This document shows, piece by piece, positions 23,408 through 32,716 of a stretch of 64,000 nt of DNA. The stretch's first letter is position 1, and each line of letters opens with the position of its first letter. The stretch lies in the NCBI GenBank assembly GCA_020638055.1, contig JACKJH010000003.1, positions 186,001 to 250,000 of the forward strand. The letters run 5' to 3'. The notes beneath the pieces were generated by a model. The model ran no database searches. It worked only from the letters and a program-made list of their open reading frames with translations, and was not told the origin of the DNA. This DNA is from Hyphomicrobiaceae bacterium. GTDB lineage: Bacteria; Pseudomonadota; Alphaproteobacteria; Rhizobiales; Hyphomicrobiaceae. The translations under genes were made by a program, and so were the position numbers.

Positions 23408-26400
23408 GCCTGTGTTATCCCATCCGGTGTTTGCGGTTCTGGTTTTTTCTTTTTTCCAAGACCGATCATCGCCAGCTTGCGGCACAGCACGTAAAAGACC
23501 GGCGTGAAGATCAAACCGAAGAATGTCACGCCCAGCATCCCAGAGAACACCGCGACACCCAAGGCCTGGCGCATTTCGGCACCGGCACCGGTGGCGAGCA
23601 CGAGAGGCACGACGCCGAGGATGAACGCGAAAGATGTCATAAGGATCGGACGCAAACGCAGACGCGCGGCTTCAACGGCAGCCTCCCAGCGGTCGCGGCC
23701 CTGCGCTTCCAGGTCGCGTGCGAACTCGACGATAAGGATGGCGTTCTTTGCCGCCAGTCCAACAAGCACCACGAACCCGATCTGCGTGAGGATGTTATTG
23801 TCCATACCGGCCAGGTAAACACCGGTGATTGCCGACAACAAACACATCGGGACAATGAGGATGATGGCCAGCGGCAATGTCCAGCTCTCGTATTGCGCGG
23901 AAAGCAGCAGGAAAACGAAAACAACGGCGAGGACGAACGCAAGGATCGCCGTGTTTCCGGTAGCCCTTTCCTGGTAGGCGATCTCGGTCCACTCGAAATC
24001 GATGCCCTCCGGCAGCACCTCGGCGGCGAGGCGCTCCATGGTATCCAAGGCTTGGCCGGAACTGTAGCCTGGCGCAGCGCCACCAATTACCGCGGCGGCT
24101 GGATACAGGTTGTAGCGCGGTACGCGGGATGGACCGGAGATGTCTTTTATGGTTGCGATGGAGCCCAATGGAACCATGTGGCCCTGGTTGCTGCGCACCT
24201 TCAAACGCAGCGCATCTTCTGCTGTAAGCCGGTAGGGCGCATCAGCCTGGGCCGTGACACGAAATGTCCGACCAAGATAATTGAACTCATTGACGAACGA
24301 CGACCCGATGAAAACTTCAAGCGCCTCAAACAAGCGTGAGATCGGTACGTCCAGGCGTTCGGCTTTTTCCCGGTCGATGTCGAGAAACACTTGCGGTGTA
24401 TCGGTGTCGAAGAACGTGATGACCGACCTGACCTCCGGGTTCTCTGGAGAGTTGGCAGCGTGAGAAAGAGCGCGCGCAGAATCCTTCAGCACCTCCAAAC
24501 CGCGCCCGCCGCGATCCTGCACCATCATGCGAAAACCGCCAGCGCTGCCTATGCCCCGAACCGGGGGCGGCCTGATGACAATCGCCAGCGATTCTTTGAT
24601 TGATCCCAGCTTTGCCTGCATTTCGCCGACAATCTTATCGAGAGTGATGCCCTTTGCCTGACGGACGTCGAAAGGCTCCAGAACCGGAAAAATTGCCGCT
24701 GCATTCGAGGCATTGGCGCGCGTTGCTCCAGAAAAACCAGAAAAGCCGACTGCATTCTGGACACCGTCAACAGACAGGATCAATTTGCTCGCCTTGTCGA
24801 CCACCTTATCGGTCTCGGAAAGAGCTGCTCCAGGCGGCAACTGCAGCGAAACGATGACATACCCCTGGTCCTGTGCAGGTATGAAGCCCGTGGGAACCTG
24901 CATGAAAAGCCATCCCGCAGCAGCCATGAGCGCTGCGTAGATGGCAAGCATCGTCACGGGAATGCGGACCAGGCGGCCCACGAGCCAGGCATAGCCACTG
25001 GACACCTTATCCAGCGCAGTATTGAACGCAGAGAAGAAAAACTTCAAAGGATGCCGGTACCATGTGACGGCATCATCATCATGCTCCTTGTGCGGCTTCA
25101 TCATGATGGCGGCAATTGACGGCGAAAGTATCAGCGATACCGCGACGGAAAGGATCGTGGCGACAGCGATCGTGACGCCAAAGGCCTGATAGAATTTGCC
25201 GGATATGCCCTCCAGGAACGTTGTCGGCAAAAACACTGCAACCAGAACGAGGCCGATCGCGATGACAGCGGAACCCACCTCGTCCATGGTCTTGCGCGCC
25301 GCGTCCTTCGGGGAAAGGCCGGCGCGCATGTTTCGCTCCATGTTCTCGACCACGACGATTGCGTCATCGACAACGATGCCGATGGCGAGCACAAGGCCGA
25401 ACAAGGTCAGGTTATTGAGCGAGAAGCCAAGCGCTGCCATCACTGCGAACGTACCGATGAGAGAAACAGGTATGGCAATGATTGGGATGATTGCAGCGCG
25501 CCATGTCTGCAGGAACACGATAATGACGATGACGACGAGCAACACAGCTTCGTAGACCGTATGCTCCACGGCAACGATCGATTCCTCGATGAACTGGGTC
25601 GGGTTGTAGACGATGTCATATTCCAGTCCCGGCGGAAAGCTGGCGCTGGATCGCTTCATTTCATCGATGATGGCCTTGGCGGTTTCCAGTGCGTTGGAGC
25701 CTGGCCTTTGATAGACGGGAACAGCGACGGCGGGATTTTTGCCAAGATAACCGCGCGTGATGTAGTCCTGCGCACCAAGCTCGATACGCGCGACATCGCG
25801 CAGCCGAACGATACGGCCATCTTCGCCTGACTTGACAATGATGTTGCCGAATTCTTCAGGCGCCCGTAATCGCCCCTGGGTCTGAACAGAGTATTCGTAG
25901 AAGTTCTGCTTTGGTTGCGGGGACTGATTGAGCGCGCCGCTCGCCACCTGGATATTTTGCGCCCGCAACGCTGAAATGATGTCGCCAGCGGTAAGATCAA
26001 ACGATTGTATCACCTGGGGGTCGAGCCAAATGCGCATGGCGTATTCGGCCGCACCGAACATTCGAACAGAACCGACACCCTCAATCCGGCTGATCCTGTC
26101 GCGCAGTTTCAGAACTGCATAATTGCCAATATATGTCTGATCGTAGGTCCCATCGGGTGAGTACATATTGATGACGAGCATCAGGTCGGGTGTGTTCTTC
26201 TGCACAGTAACACCGACACGGCGTACCTCTTCGGGGAGGCGGGGCTCAGCCAGGGAGACGCGATTTTGCACCAGCACCTGCGCGGTTTCCAGGTCCGTTC
26301 CCAGATTGAAGGTGATCGTCAGAGACATGCGTCCGTCGGACGTCGATTGTGAGAACATGTAGAGCATGCCCTCGACACCGTTGACTTCCTGCTCGATCGG

Positions 26401-26595
26401 CGTTGCCACGGTGGCCGCGACGGTCTCCGCGTTGGCGCCAGGATAGTTCGCCGTCACCTGGATCGTCGGCGGCGCCACCTGCGGATACTGCTCGACGGGC
26501 AATGTGAAAAAGGCGATGCCGCCCACGATCATGGTCAGGATCGAAAGAACCGTTGCAAAGATCGGCCTGTCGATGAAGAACTTTGCAAAGCTCAT
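23404..26595 (-). CDS. RND multidrug efflux permease (HAE1/AcrB-type)
   Basis: A 1063-residue inner-membrane proton-driven transporter with the standard twofold-repeated plan of 12 membrane segments and two large periplasmic loops. Visible marks are FFIDRPIFATVLSI at the N-terminus, YPQVAPPTIQV, the proton-relay pair in GIVVDDAIVVVENM, and the C-terminal segments LVGLAAKNAILIVEFA and PILMTSFAFILGVVPL. It pumps drugs and hydrophobic compounds with its adaptor and a TolC-type outer-membrane protein, none of which is encoded nearby. The gene begins with a 4-bp ATGA overlap with the adaptor stop. Its TAG stop is in the CTAG of the downstream repeat. Confidence 0.95.
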   Translation of the reverse strand: MSFAKFFIDRPIFATVLSILTMIVGGIAFFTLPVEQYPQVAPPTIQVTANYPGANAETVAATVATPIEQEVNGVEGMLYMFSQSTSDGRMSLTITFNLGTDLETAQVLVQNRVSLAEPRLPEEVRRVGVTVQKNTPDLMLVINMYSPDGTYDQTYIGNYAVLKLRDRISRIEGVGSVRMFGAAEYAMRIWLDPQVIQSFDLTAGDIISALRAQNIQVASGALNQSPQPKQNFYEYSVQTQGRLRAPEEFGNIIVKSGEDGRIVRLRDVARIELGAQDYITRGYLGKNPAVAVPVYQRPGSNALETAKAIIDEMKRSSASFPPGLEYDIVYNPTQFIEESIVAVEHTVYEAVLLVVIVIIVFLQTWRAAIIPIIAIPVSLIGTFAVMAALGFSLNNLTLFGLVLAIGIVVDDAIVVVENMERNMRAGLSPKDAARKTMDEVGSAVIAIGLVLVAVFLPTTFLEGISGKFYQAFGVTIAVATILSVAVSLILSPSIAAIMMKPHKEHDDDAVTWYRHPLKFFFSAFNTALDKVSSGYAWLVGRLVRIPVTMLAIYAALMAAAGWLFMQVPTGFIPAQDQGYVIVSLQLPPGAALSETDKVVDKASKLILSVDGVQNAVGFSGFSGATRANASNAAAIFPVLEPFDVRQAKGITLDKIVGEMQAKLGSIKESLAIVIRPPPVRGIGSAGGFRMMVQDRGGRGLEVLKDSARALSHAANSPENPEVRSVITFFDTDTPQVFLDIDREKAERLDVPISRLFEALEVFIGSSFVNEFNYLGRTFRVTAQADAPYRLTAEDALRLKVRSNQGHMVPLGSIATIKDISGPSRVPRYNLYPAAAVIGGAAPGYSSGQALDTMERLAAEVLPEGIDFEWTEIAYQERATGNTAILAFVLAVVFVFLLLSAQYESWTLPLAIILIVPMCLLSAITGVYLAGMDNNILTQIGFVVLVGLAAKNAILIVEFARDLEAQGRDRWEAAVEAARLRLRPILMTSFAFILGVVPLVLATGAGAEMRQALGVAVFSGMLGVTFFGLIFTPVFYVLCRKLAMIGLGKKKKPEPQTPDGITQA

Positions 26596-27818
26596 TGTTT
26601 GGCACCCTCTGCGCGCTTGTCATTGTTCGATGCTGAGGGTGGAGGGTTCTGCTCGACGTTCTGGTTTCCACGTATAGTGTCGAGATCGGGTATCTTTGAC
26701 GGGTCCGGCATGTCTTTCAAATCTGTCCATTCCAAAGGTGTCTCGACTGGCGTCACCTTCTGTTTGGGAGCGCGAATGCGCTGGATGCCGTTAATGACCA
26801 CGCGCTCATCGCCTTTAAGTCCGTCCGAAATAACAACGAAACCGTTGTCGAGCATGGAGCCGGGCATGATGTAACGACGTTCGACTTCGTTTTCGGCATT
26901 GACGATGTAGACGAACTTACGGTCCTGGTCGGTATTGATTGCCTTTTCCGGTAACATCACCGCTTCGAAATTGGAACGTCCAATGACACGCGCGCGGCCG
27001 AACAGCCCAGGATAAATCAACCCCTTCCGGTTTTCGACCAATGCCCGCCCGCGAATCGTGCCTGTACCGGTATCGACAACGTTATCGACAAAATCCATGC
27101 GACCGGGATGGGAGTAGGAGGTTTCATCAAGCAATTTTACGAAGATGGGGTTTGGCGCGCGGTCGCTGCTGGGCCGCTTACCTTCTCTATCCAGGCGCGT
27201 GTATTTGAGCAGAGAGCCTTGCGACGCCTCAAAAACGAAGTGTATGGGATCCACCGAAACAATACGCGTAAGAATTGTTTCATTTTCACGAACAAGGTTG
27301 CCGATGTTGATGAAGTCACTCGATGTCTTGCCACTTATCGGTGCCTTTACTTCGGTAAACCCGAGATTGAGCTTGGCAACATCCAAAGCCGCTTCAGCCG
27401 ATTGCATTTCCTGCAGGCGGCGATCGTATTCTTCTTCCGATACAACCTGGCGGTCGCGCAAGCGGTCAGCCCGTTCATAGGATCTCTTGGCCGCCTCGTA
27501 TTGCGCTTGCGTGCGTTGAACTTCGTATTGGAAAGGACGTTGATCAATGACGTAGAGAACGTCACCCTTCTCTACGGTCTGCCCATCCTTGAACTTCTTT
27601 TCAAGAAGATACCCCGTCACGCGTGCGCGCACATCGACACTCTGGACGGCCTTGAAGCGACCCGTAAAATCTTCCCACTCGGTAATTTTATGTTTCAACG
27701 GTATCGCGACATCGACCGCAGCGGGTTTTTGTGGCGCGGCGGCGGCTTTCTTGTCCTCCCGACAGCCGGCGAGTGCCAGCGCGAGAAGTAGGAGCAAGGG
27801 CCAACTTCTGGACTTCAT
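26592..27818 (-). CDS. RND efflux periplasmic adaptor (membrane fusion) lipoprotein
   Basis: A 408-residue membrane-fusion protein with a lipobox (LLLALALAGC, lipidated Cys19). The order is beta-barrel/lipoyl halves and helical hairpin: VRARVTGYLLEKKFKDGQTV, VIDQRPFQYEVQRTQAQYEAA, SEEEYDRRLQEMQSAEAALD, VKAPISGKT, then the membrane-proximal domain with GDERVVINGIQ. It couples the pump to the outer-membrane channel. ATG 27818 is preceded by AGGA; the longer frame to 27902 lacks a signal. It is first in the two-gene operon and translationally coupled to the pump. Confidence 0.94.
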   Translation of the reverse strand: MKSRSWPLLLLLALALAGCREDKKAAAAPQKPAAVDVAIPLKHKITEWEDFTGRFKAVQSVDVRARVTGYLLEKKFKDGQTVEKGDVLYVIDQRPFQYEVQRTQAQYEAAKRSYERADRLRDRQVVSEEEYDRRLQEMQSAEAALDVAKLNLGFTEVKAPISGKTSSDFINIGNLVRENETILTRIVSVDPIHFVFEASQGSLLKYTRLDREGKRPSSDRAPNPIFVKLLDETSYSHPGRMDFVDNVVDTGTGTIRGRALVENRKGLIYPGLFGRARVIGRSNFEAVMLPEKAINTDQDRKFVYIVNAENEVERRYIMPGSMLDNGFVVISDGLKGDERVVINGIQRIRAPKQKVTPVETPLEWTDLKDMPDPSKIPDLDTIRGNQNVEQNPPPSASNNDKRAEGAKQ

Positions 27819-27950
27819 TGAAACGTTCCTTTTTGGAAATTCTGAAACGGGTAACCAGACTGCTTGGATTAGACGGGCAAAGGCGGACAATGCAGGGTTC
27901 AACTTCGGCCTGTCTGGAGTGGCATTGTTGTTAGTTTCGGACGCGTTATG

Positions 27951-28346
27951 TCATCGTTGATACTGCGCGTCGGCGACATGCTCCATCCACTGGACAGCGG
28001 CGCCGTTGAAGGCTTCTTGAACTGCAAGGTGTGACATGGCGGAGGTGGCGGAGGCGCCGTGCCAGTGCTTCACATTCGGCGGAAACCAGATCACGTCACC
28101 TGGAAAAACCTCTTCGACCGGTCCACCCTCCTTCTGCACCCAGCCTACGCCGGAAGTGATAATGAGCGTTTGACCGAGTGGATGGATGTGCCAGGCCGTA
28201 CGTGCGCCTGGTTGGAATGAAACGTTGGCAATTTGCACACGCGCTGGCGCGTCAGCCTTTATCACGGGTTCAATGCGCACCGCTCCGGTGAACCAATCGC
28301 CTGGCCCATCATGGGACGGCAGGCTTCCGTTGCGCGAGATTTTCAT
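27951..28346 (-). CDS. Cupin-domain protein
   Basis: A 131-residue single-domain cupin. Metal-binding motif 1 is WHIHPLGQTLIITSG and motif 2 is PGDVIWFPPNVKHWHG, both with intact His/Glu-type positions typical of small cupins, often annotated as (R)-mandelonitrile lyase-like. The reaction is unknown. ATG 28346 has GGGAG 8 bp upstream; the extension to 28478 is not family-like. The gene lies 132 bp before (in transcription order upstream of) the RND adaptor on the same strand and is divergent from a LysR gene at 28794, its likely regulator. Confidence 0.83.
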   Translation of the reverse strand: MKISRNGSLPSHDGPGDWFTGAVRIEPVIKADAPARVQIANVSFQPGARTAWHIHPLGQTLIITSGVGWVQKEGGPVEEVFPGDVIWFPPNVKHWHGASATSAMSHLAVQEAFNGAAVQWMEHVADAQYQR

Positions 28347-28793
28347 TTGCACGCTCCCTGGCATCGAAATCCGAAAGATATTGCGGAATCTGGCTGCGCG
28401 TTTTTTGCCAGATGTAAGGCAGTGCAACCACGAAAGTCCATGGCATACACCGCTGTCGTCTATGTCGTGCCTATTCAATCTTCACAACGGCGTGACTTTC
28501 GCGCGATCTAATTCTTATTTTGAAACTTTCACACGCTGCATGATTGCGCGCACAACCTACCTTCGAGAACGCAAGGCAGGTGCAATTACTTTGTCCTCGA
28601 CCGACATGAAGCCGGACTGTGACGCGGCGGCAATAAACCGTCCGCTGATCATGACCAACGCGCTATTGGCAAGGTGGACCCCAAGGATTCAGATGTATCG
28701 CGACTAGCCTTGTATGATAATAGTCATAAAATCGATTGTATTGATCGATCAGGGCCATAAATCGCGTTGGCTAAAGAAAGGCTGGGCGGAAAC
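28347..28793. promoter_or_regulatory. Divergent promoter region between cupin and LysR genes
   Basis: 447 bp without a convincing gene. LysR regulators usually bind between themselves and a divergent target, so the operator is expected here. The AT-rich part around 28707-28760 (with ATAATAGTCATAAAATCG) is the likely LysR-gene promoter, but no exact T-N11-A site was fixed. Confidence 0.45.
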
Positions 28794-29690
28794 ATGGCCA
28801 AGCACCGGTTCAACGACTTGCTTTGGTTTCTGGCCCTCGCCAAAGAGCGCAGTTTTACCAGATCGGCTGCAAAGCTCGGCGTCGCGCAATCGACCCTCAG
28901 TCACACGATAAAGCGGCTTGAAACGGATATGGGTATTCGGCTGCTGGCGCGAACAACCCGAAGCGTTGCCTTGACAGAAGCCGGTAAGCGCTTGTTTGAG
29001 GCATTGGCGCCGCGGATAGAGGAGATCGAGGACAATATCGCTGAACTCACTGCATTCCGCGATAGGCCCTCTGGTTCAATCAGAATTACGCTGTCACAAC
29101 ACGCATTGAGGACGGTCGTCTGGCCAAAACTCAAGCCAGTATTGAAAATCTATCCCGACATTCACCTCGAACTGGACGTCGACAACGGTTTTCGCAACAT
29201 TGTCGAAGATGGTTACGATGCGGGCGTTCGTCTCGGAGAGAGCATCGAGAAGGATATGGTGGCCGTGCGCATCGGACCCGACTTGCGCCTTGTCGCAGTC
29301 GCCTCACCTGACTACCTCGCGAACGTCATCCAACCCGTTCACCCGCAAGACCTGATTGGACATGCCTGCATCAACAGGCGCCAGTCTTCCGGCGGAGGTC
29401 TCTACGCTTGGGAGTTTGCCAAGGACGGCCAGGACATTCGTGTCAAGGTCGAAGGACAGCTCACTTTCAACGACACTGAAACGATGATCGACGCGGCCAT
29501 GAACGGCTACGGCATTGCCTTTGTTCCATATGGCATGGTTGAAGGAAGCGTTGCCGCTGGCCATCTCGCCATCGTTCTTGGCGATTGGTCGCCCCCGTTC
29601 GAAGGGTACTATATCTACTATCCAAGCAAGCGCCAGAATTCGCCGGCATTTCGCATCATAGTCGATGCACTGAAGTACAAGGCCCCCTGA
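28794..29690 (+). CDS. LysR-family transcriptional regulator
   Basis: A 298-residue regulator. The helix-turn-helix is clear (FNDLLWFLALAKERSFTRSA, LGVAQSTLSHTIKRLE, IRLLARTTRSVALTEAG), then SGSIRITLSQHALRT begins the effector domain with GYDAGVRLGESIEKDMVAVR, typical of the group often next to small-molecule-oxidising genes. ATG 28794 starts directly before the DNA-binding domain. It is divergent from the cupin gene, which it probably controls (inference). Confidence 0.93.
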   Translation: MAKHRFNDLLWFLALAKERSFTRSAAKLGVAQSTLSHTIKRLETDMGIRLLARTTRSVALTEAGKRLFEALAPRIEEIEDNIAELTAFRDRPSGSIRITLSQHALRTVVWPKLKPVLKIYPDIHLELDVDNGFRNIVEDGYDAGVRLGESIEKDMVAVRIGPDLRLVAVASPDYLANVIQPVHPQDLIGHACINRRQSSGGGLYAWEFAKDGQDIRVKVEGQLTFNDTETMIDAAMNGYGIAFVPYGMVEGSVAAGHLAIVLGDWSPPFEGYYIYYPSKRQNSPAFRIIVDALKYKAP

Positions 29691-29703
29691 TTTTTTGCCA
29701 AAG

Positions 29704-29797
29704 CGCATTCCGACCCGATGGAATCGGATCAGCGCTTTTGCATCTGGTTGGGTCGCATTTTCTTTAACGAACCGGCGTCCACTTCGTTAGAAATTGT
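29704..29797. repeat. Degenerate B and A repeat modules
   Basis: A reversed B module (about 29704-29739, AGCGCATTCCGACCCGATGG...) and a reversed A module (about 29748-29797, GGGTCGCATTTTCTTTAACG...) without CTAG ends. They lie between convergent LysR and xthA genes and look like decayed copies. Confidence 0.75.
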
Positions 29798-29820
29798 TCT
29801 TGAGCGGCCTGTTAGAAAGC

Positions 29821-30603
29821 CTAAATCGACAGTTCAATCCACACGGGAACGTGGTCTGAGGGCTTTTCCCAGCCGCGTGTCTCCCGGTCGATGCCCGATG
29901 CCGTCAAGCGGTCAGCGGCCTGAGGTGAAAGCATCATGTGATCGATGCGGATGCCGTTATTCTTGTTCCAGGCGCCGGCCTGATAGTCCCAGAACGTGTA
30001 GACGCCGTCGTTCGGATAGCAGGTGCGAACGGCGTCGGTGAAACCAAGCGCACTGAGCGCGCGAAAAGCTGAGCGGCTCTCGGGTTGATAGAGTGCATCC
30101 TCGACCCAGGCTTTGGGAGTTTTGGCGTCGAGCGGCTCGGGTATGACATTATAGTCGCCGGCAAGAACCAGCGGCATTTCCAGCGAAAGTCGCTCGCGCA
30201 CACGCGTTTCCAGCCGTTGCATCCACGCCAGCTTGTAGGAAAACTTTTCCGTGCCGATGGGGTTGCCATTTGGCAAATAAATCGAAGCGACTGTAATGAT
30301 GCCGTCATCGCCCGCAATGTCGGCCTCCAGGTAGCGTGCCTGCTCATCGTCGTTGTCGCCAGGAAGGCGCGGTCGCAGGTCATCGATGCCACGCCTGGAC
30401 AAGATCGCGACGCCATTGAAACTCTTCTGGCCATGCGTCGCTACCGTGTAGCCTAGCTCTTCAAATGGCTCTTTAGGGAAATTTGCATCGACGCTTTTGA
30501 TTTCCTGAAAGCACACGACGTCAGGTTTGGCTGATTGCAGCCAGGTCAGCGCCGTGTCGAGCCGGGCCTTCACGCCGTTGATGTTCCACGTCGCAATCTT
30601 CAT
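29821..30603 (-). CDS. xthA: Exodeoxyribonuclease III
   Basis: A 260-residue AP endonuclease/3'-5' exonuclease of the ExoIII family (Mg-dependent, base excision repair, cytoplasm). Motifs are IATWNINGVKAR, CFQEIKSVD with the metal-binding Glu, LPNGNPIG, LVLAGDYNVIPE, RIDHMMLS and the C-terminal SDHVPVWIEL with the catalytic His. Complete and of normal length. erpA lies upstream on the same strand, with a tandem repeat chain in between. Confidence 0.96.
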   Translation of the reverse strand: MKIATWNINGVKARLDTALTWLQSAKPDVVCFQEIKSVDANFPKEPFEELGYTVATHGQKSFNGVAILSRRGIDDLRPRLPGDNDDEQARYLEADIAGDDGIITVASIYLPNGNPIGTEKFSYKLAWMQRLETRVRERLSLEMPLVLAGDYNVIPEPLDAKTPKAWVEDALYQPESRSAFRALSALGFTDAVRTCYPNDGVYTFWDYQAGAWNKNNGIRIDHMMLSPQAADRLTASGIDRETRGWEKPSDHVPVWIELSI

Positions 30604-30621
30604 ATGTCTGGCTTCCGGCCG

Positions 30622-30790
30622 CTAGAGCATTTTCCGACGAAGTGGACACCGGTTCGTCGAAGAAAATGCGACAAAACAAAAAAGCTAGAGCATTTTCCGA
30701 CGAAGTGGACACCGGTTCGTCGAAGAAAATGCGACAAAACAAAAAAGCTAGAGCGCCGATCCGTTTCCATCGGATCGGAATGCGCTCTAG
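30622..30790. repeat. Tandem repeat modules A, A and B
   Basis: Two A units of 63 bp (30622-30688 and 30685-30751, sharing CTAG) appear identical base for base. A B unit follows (30748-30790). The right-hand CTAG contains the erpA stop codon. Confidence 0.96.
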
Positions 30791-31137
30791 ATTGAAAAGC
30801 TGGTACCGCAGCCGCACGACGCCGTGGCGTTAGGGTTGGTGATCTTGAATTGCGCGCCCATCAAGTCATCTACAAAATCGATTTCCGAACCGCCGAGAAA
30901 TTGTAAAGAGACGGGGTCAATCGCCACCGTCGCACCCGAGCGCTGCAAGATGACATCGTCATCAGCGGCTGCTTCGATGAGATCAAATTTATACTGGAAG
31001 CCCGAACAGCCCCCACCTTCGACGCTGATTCGCAGCACCTTTGCGGTCGGCTCGCCTGAGACGATCTCGACGATGCGTTGGGCAGCGCTTTCGCTTAAAG
31101 CCACTGTGGGTGCGTCAACAGCGATTTGAGTTGTCAT
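30787..31137 (-). CDS. erpA: Iron-sulfur cluster insertion protein (A-type carrier)
   Basis: A 116-residue A-type Fe-S carrier. The three cluster-binding cysteines are visible in GGGCSGFQYKF and SCGCGTSFSI. A-type carriers pass Fe-S clusters to target enzymes in the cytoplasm. ErpA and IscA cannot be fully separated by sequence alone; the neighbouring dgt and xthA are the usual erpA context in alphaproteobacteria. ATG 31137 follows AGGAGA; the extension to 31209 is not homologous. Its TAG (30787-30789) is part of a repeat-boundary CTAG. Confidence 0.92.
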   Translation of the reverse strand: MTTQIAVDAPTVALSESAAQRIVEIVSGEPTAKVLRISVEGGGCSGFQYKFDLIEAAADDDVILQRSGATVAIDPVSLQFLGGSEIDFVDDLMGAQFKITNPNATASCGCGTSFSI

Positions 31138-31359
31138 TACGCGGTCTCCTGGTGCCCGGACGGATACGTGTTGGCCAATTAACCAACACCCACCGGTTGC
31201 CGTAAGCATTGAATCATGAATAGGAACATAGGATCACGACAGGCGATGTCAAACCGGCCAGGGATAGGCAAAAAACCACACGGCGGCTGCGGGTAAAAGG
31301 CGGGTAGACCAAACAGTAGACCTAACAAGAGTGCGATTCATCGGCTAAGGGGCAATTTG

Positions 31360-32574
31360 GTGGAGCCTGACGCTAAAAGGTATGGTGAAGGTTTGAAGCC
31401 TGGCGAACGTGCGCCTGCACGTTATGCCGCCAGTGCCATTGCGAGCCGTGGGCGTTGCCATCCAGAACCTGAATGCCCGACACGAAGCCCGTTTCAGCGG
31501 GACCGCGACAGGGTGATCCACGCGACGCCGTTCCGGCGCCTCACCCACAAAACGCAAGTGTTCATATATCATGAGGGCGACCATTACCGAACGCGGCTGA
31601 CCCACTCGCTGGAAGTGGCGCAGATTGCTCGCACGATCGCGCGCCAGCTACGCCTCGATGAGGATCTTGCCGAAGTTCTGGCGCTCGCCCATGACCTTGG
31701 CCATCCGCCGTTCGGGCATGCCGGCGAACGGGCGCTCGACGCGGCAATGTCAAAATTCGGCGGCTTTGATCATAATGCGCAAAGTCTCAGGATCGTGATC
31801 CGGTTGGAGCGCAAGTACCAGGGTTTCGATGGGCTCAATTTGACCTGGGAAACGCTTGAGGGATTAGCCAAACACAACGGCCCTGTCACAGATACCAATA
31901 GCGCTGTTGCCAAAGTGATGGCCGGACTAGCAGCATGGTCCGACCTTGAGCCTTACACTCATGCCTCCGGTGAGGCGCAGGCGGCGGCCTTTGCCGATGA
32001 TATTGCCTACACCAACCACGACATTGACGACGCGTTGCGCGCAGAGCTTTTAGATTTCGAGGCTCTGGCTCAGATGCCATTGATCGGCCCAACTGTTGGT
32101 GAACTTGTGCGCGAGGGGGGTGGTAATGGCGTAGATGGGCGCCTCATCTACGAGACAACCAGGCGCAGCATCACCGCCATGATTGCCGACATAGTCACAC
32201 AGGCGCGCAGTAACCTTGCCCGGCTGCAACCGGGATCGCCCGACGACATTCGCAAGGCAGGCCGACCGACCGTTGTGTTTTCAGATGACGTAGCGAAAAA
32301 CCTCGGTGCGTTGAAAAAGGTCATGTTCGATCGTGTCTACCGGCACGAAAAGGTCATGCGGGTGATGCGCGATGCCGAAATCGTTGTGCAGGAGCTGTTT
32401 GAGCGCTGTTTCTCAAACCCTGGAGCCATGCCACACAATTGGCAGGCTGCGGCCGAAGGGCTGTCAGAGCGCCGCCGAGCGAGGCTCGTTGCAGATTACG
32501 TTGCCGGCATGACGGACCGTTACGCCCTTGCCGAGCACCGCCGCCTGTTTGACGTCACGCCGGAATTGCGATAG
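31360..32574 (+). CDS. dgt: dGTPase-like HD-domain triphosphohydrolase
   Basis: A 404-residue deoxyguanosinetriphosphate triphosphohydrolase-like protein that splits dNTP to nucleoside and triphosphate. The HD motif signatures are HEGDHYRTRLTHSLEVAQIA and LAHDLGHPPFGHAGERAL; TPFRRLTHKTQVF precedes. It is of normal length for the rhizobial group, whose substrate range is broader than dGTP. GTG 31360 is chosen because AAGGGG stands 9 bp upstream; a TTG one codon earlier is possible. It is divergent from erpA and leads to argS. Confidence 0.93.
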   Translation: MEPDAKRYGEGLKPGERAPARYAASAIASRGRCHPEPECPTRSPFQRDRDRVIHATPFRRLTHKTQVFIYHEGDHYRTRLTHSLEVAQIARTIARQLRLDEDLAEVLALAHDLGHPPFGHAGERALDAAMSKFGGFDHNAQSLRIVIRLERKYQGFDGLNLTWETLEGLAKHNGPVTDTNSAVAKVMAGLAAWSDLEPYTHASGEAQAAAFADDIAYTNHDIDDALRAELLDFEALAQMPLIGPTVGELVREGGGNGVDGRLIYETTRRSITAMIADIVTQARSNLARLQPGSPDDIRKAGRPTVVFSDDVAKNLGALKKVMFDRVYRHEKVMRVMRDAEIVVQELFERCFSNPGAMPHNWQAAAEGLSERRRARLVADYVAGMTDRYALAEHRRLFDVTPELR

Positions 32575-32716
32575 GCGCAGCACGACTTTTTTGTCCGAGA
32601 TTTTACAGGAATAATGCGTGGGCGGCGGAAAGCCGTTCCCGCTGCCAGAACCGTTTGAGCGGCACAGGCGGCGGTTGCATTGCCAATGCCGTGACACAGC
32701 GCAAGGAATACGCACC

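Noticed and set aside
23230..24339. Long plus-strand reading frame of about 370 codons
   Set aside because: It is antisense to the RND permease and has no domain character.
30622..30790. Possible CRISPR array
   Set aside because: The units are contiguous with no unique spacers and they are individually palindromic.
30535..30795. Frame with repeated peptide FPTKWTPVRRRKC
   Set aside because: It is the translation of tandem A repeats, not a gene.
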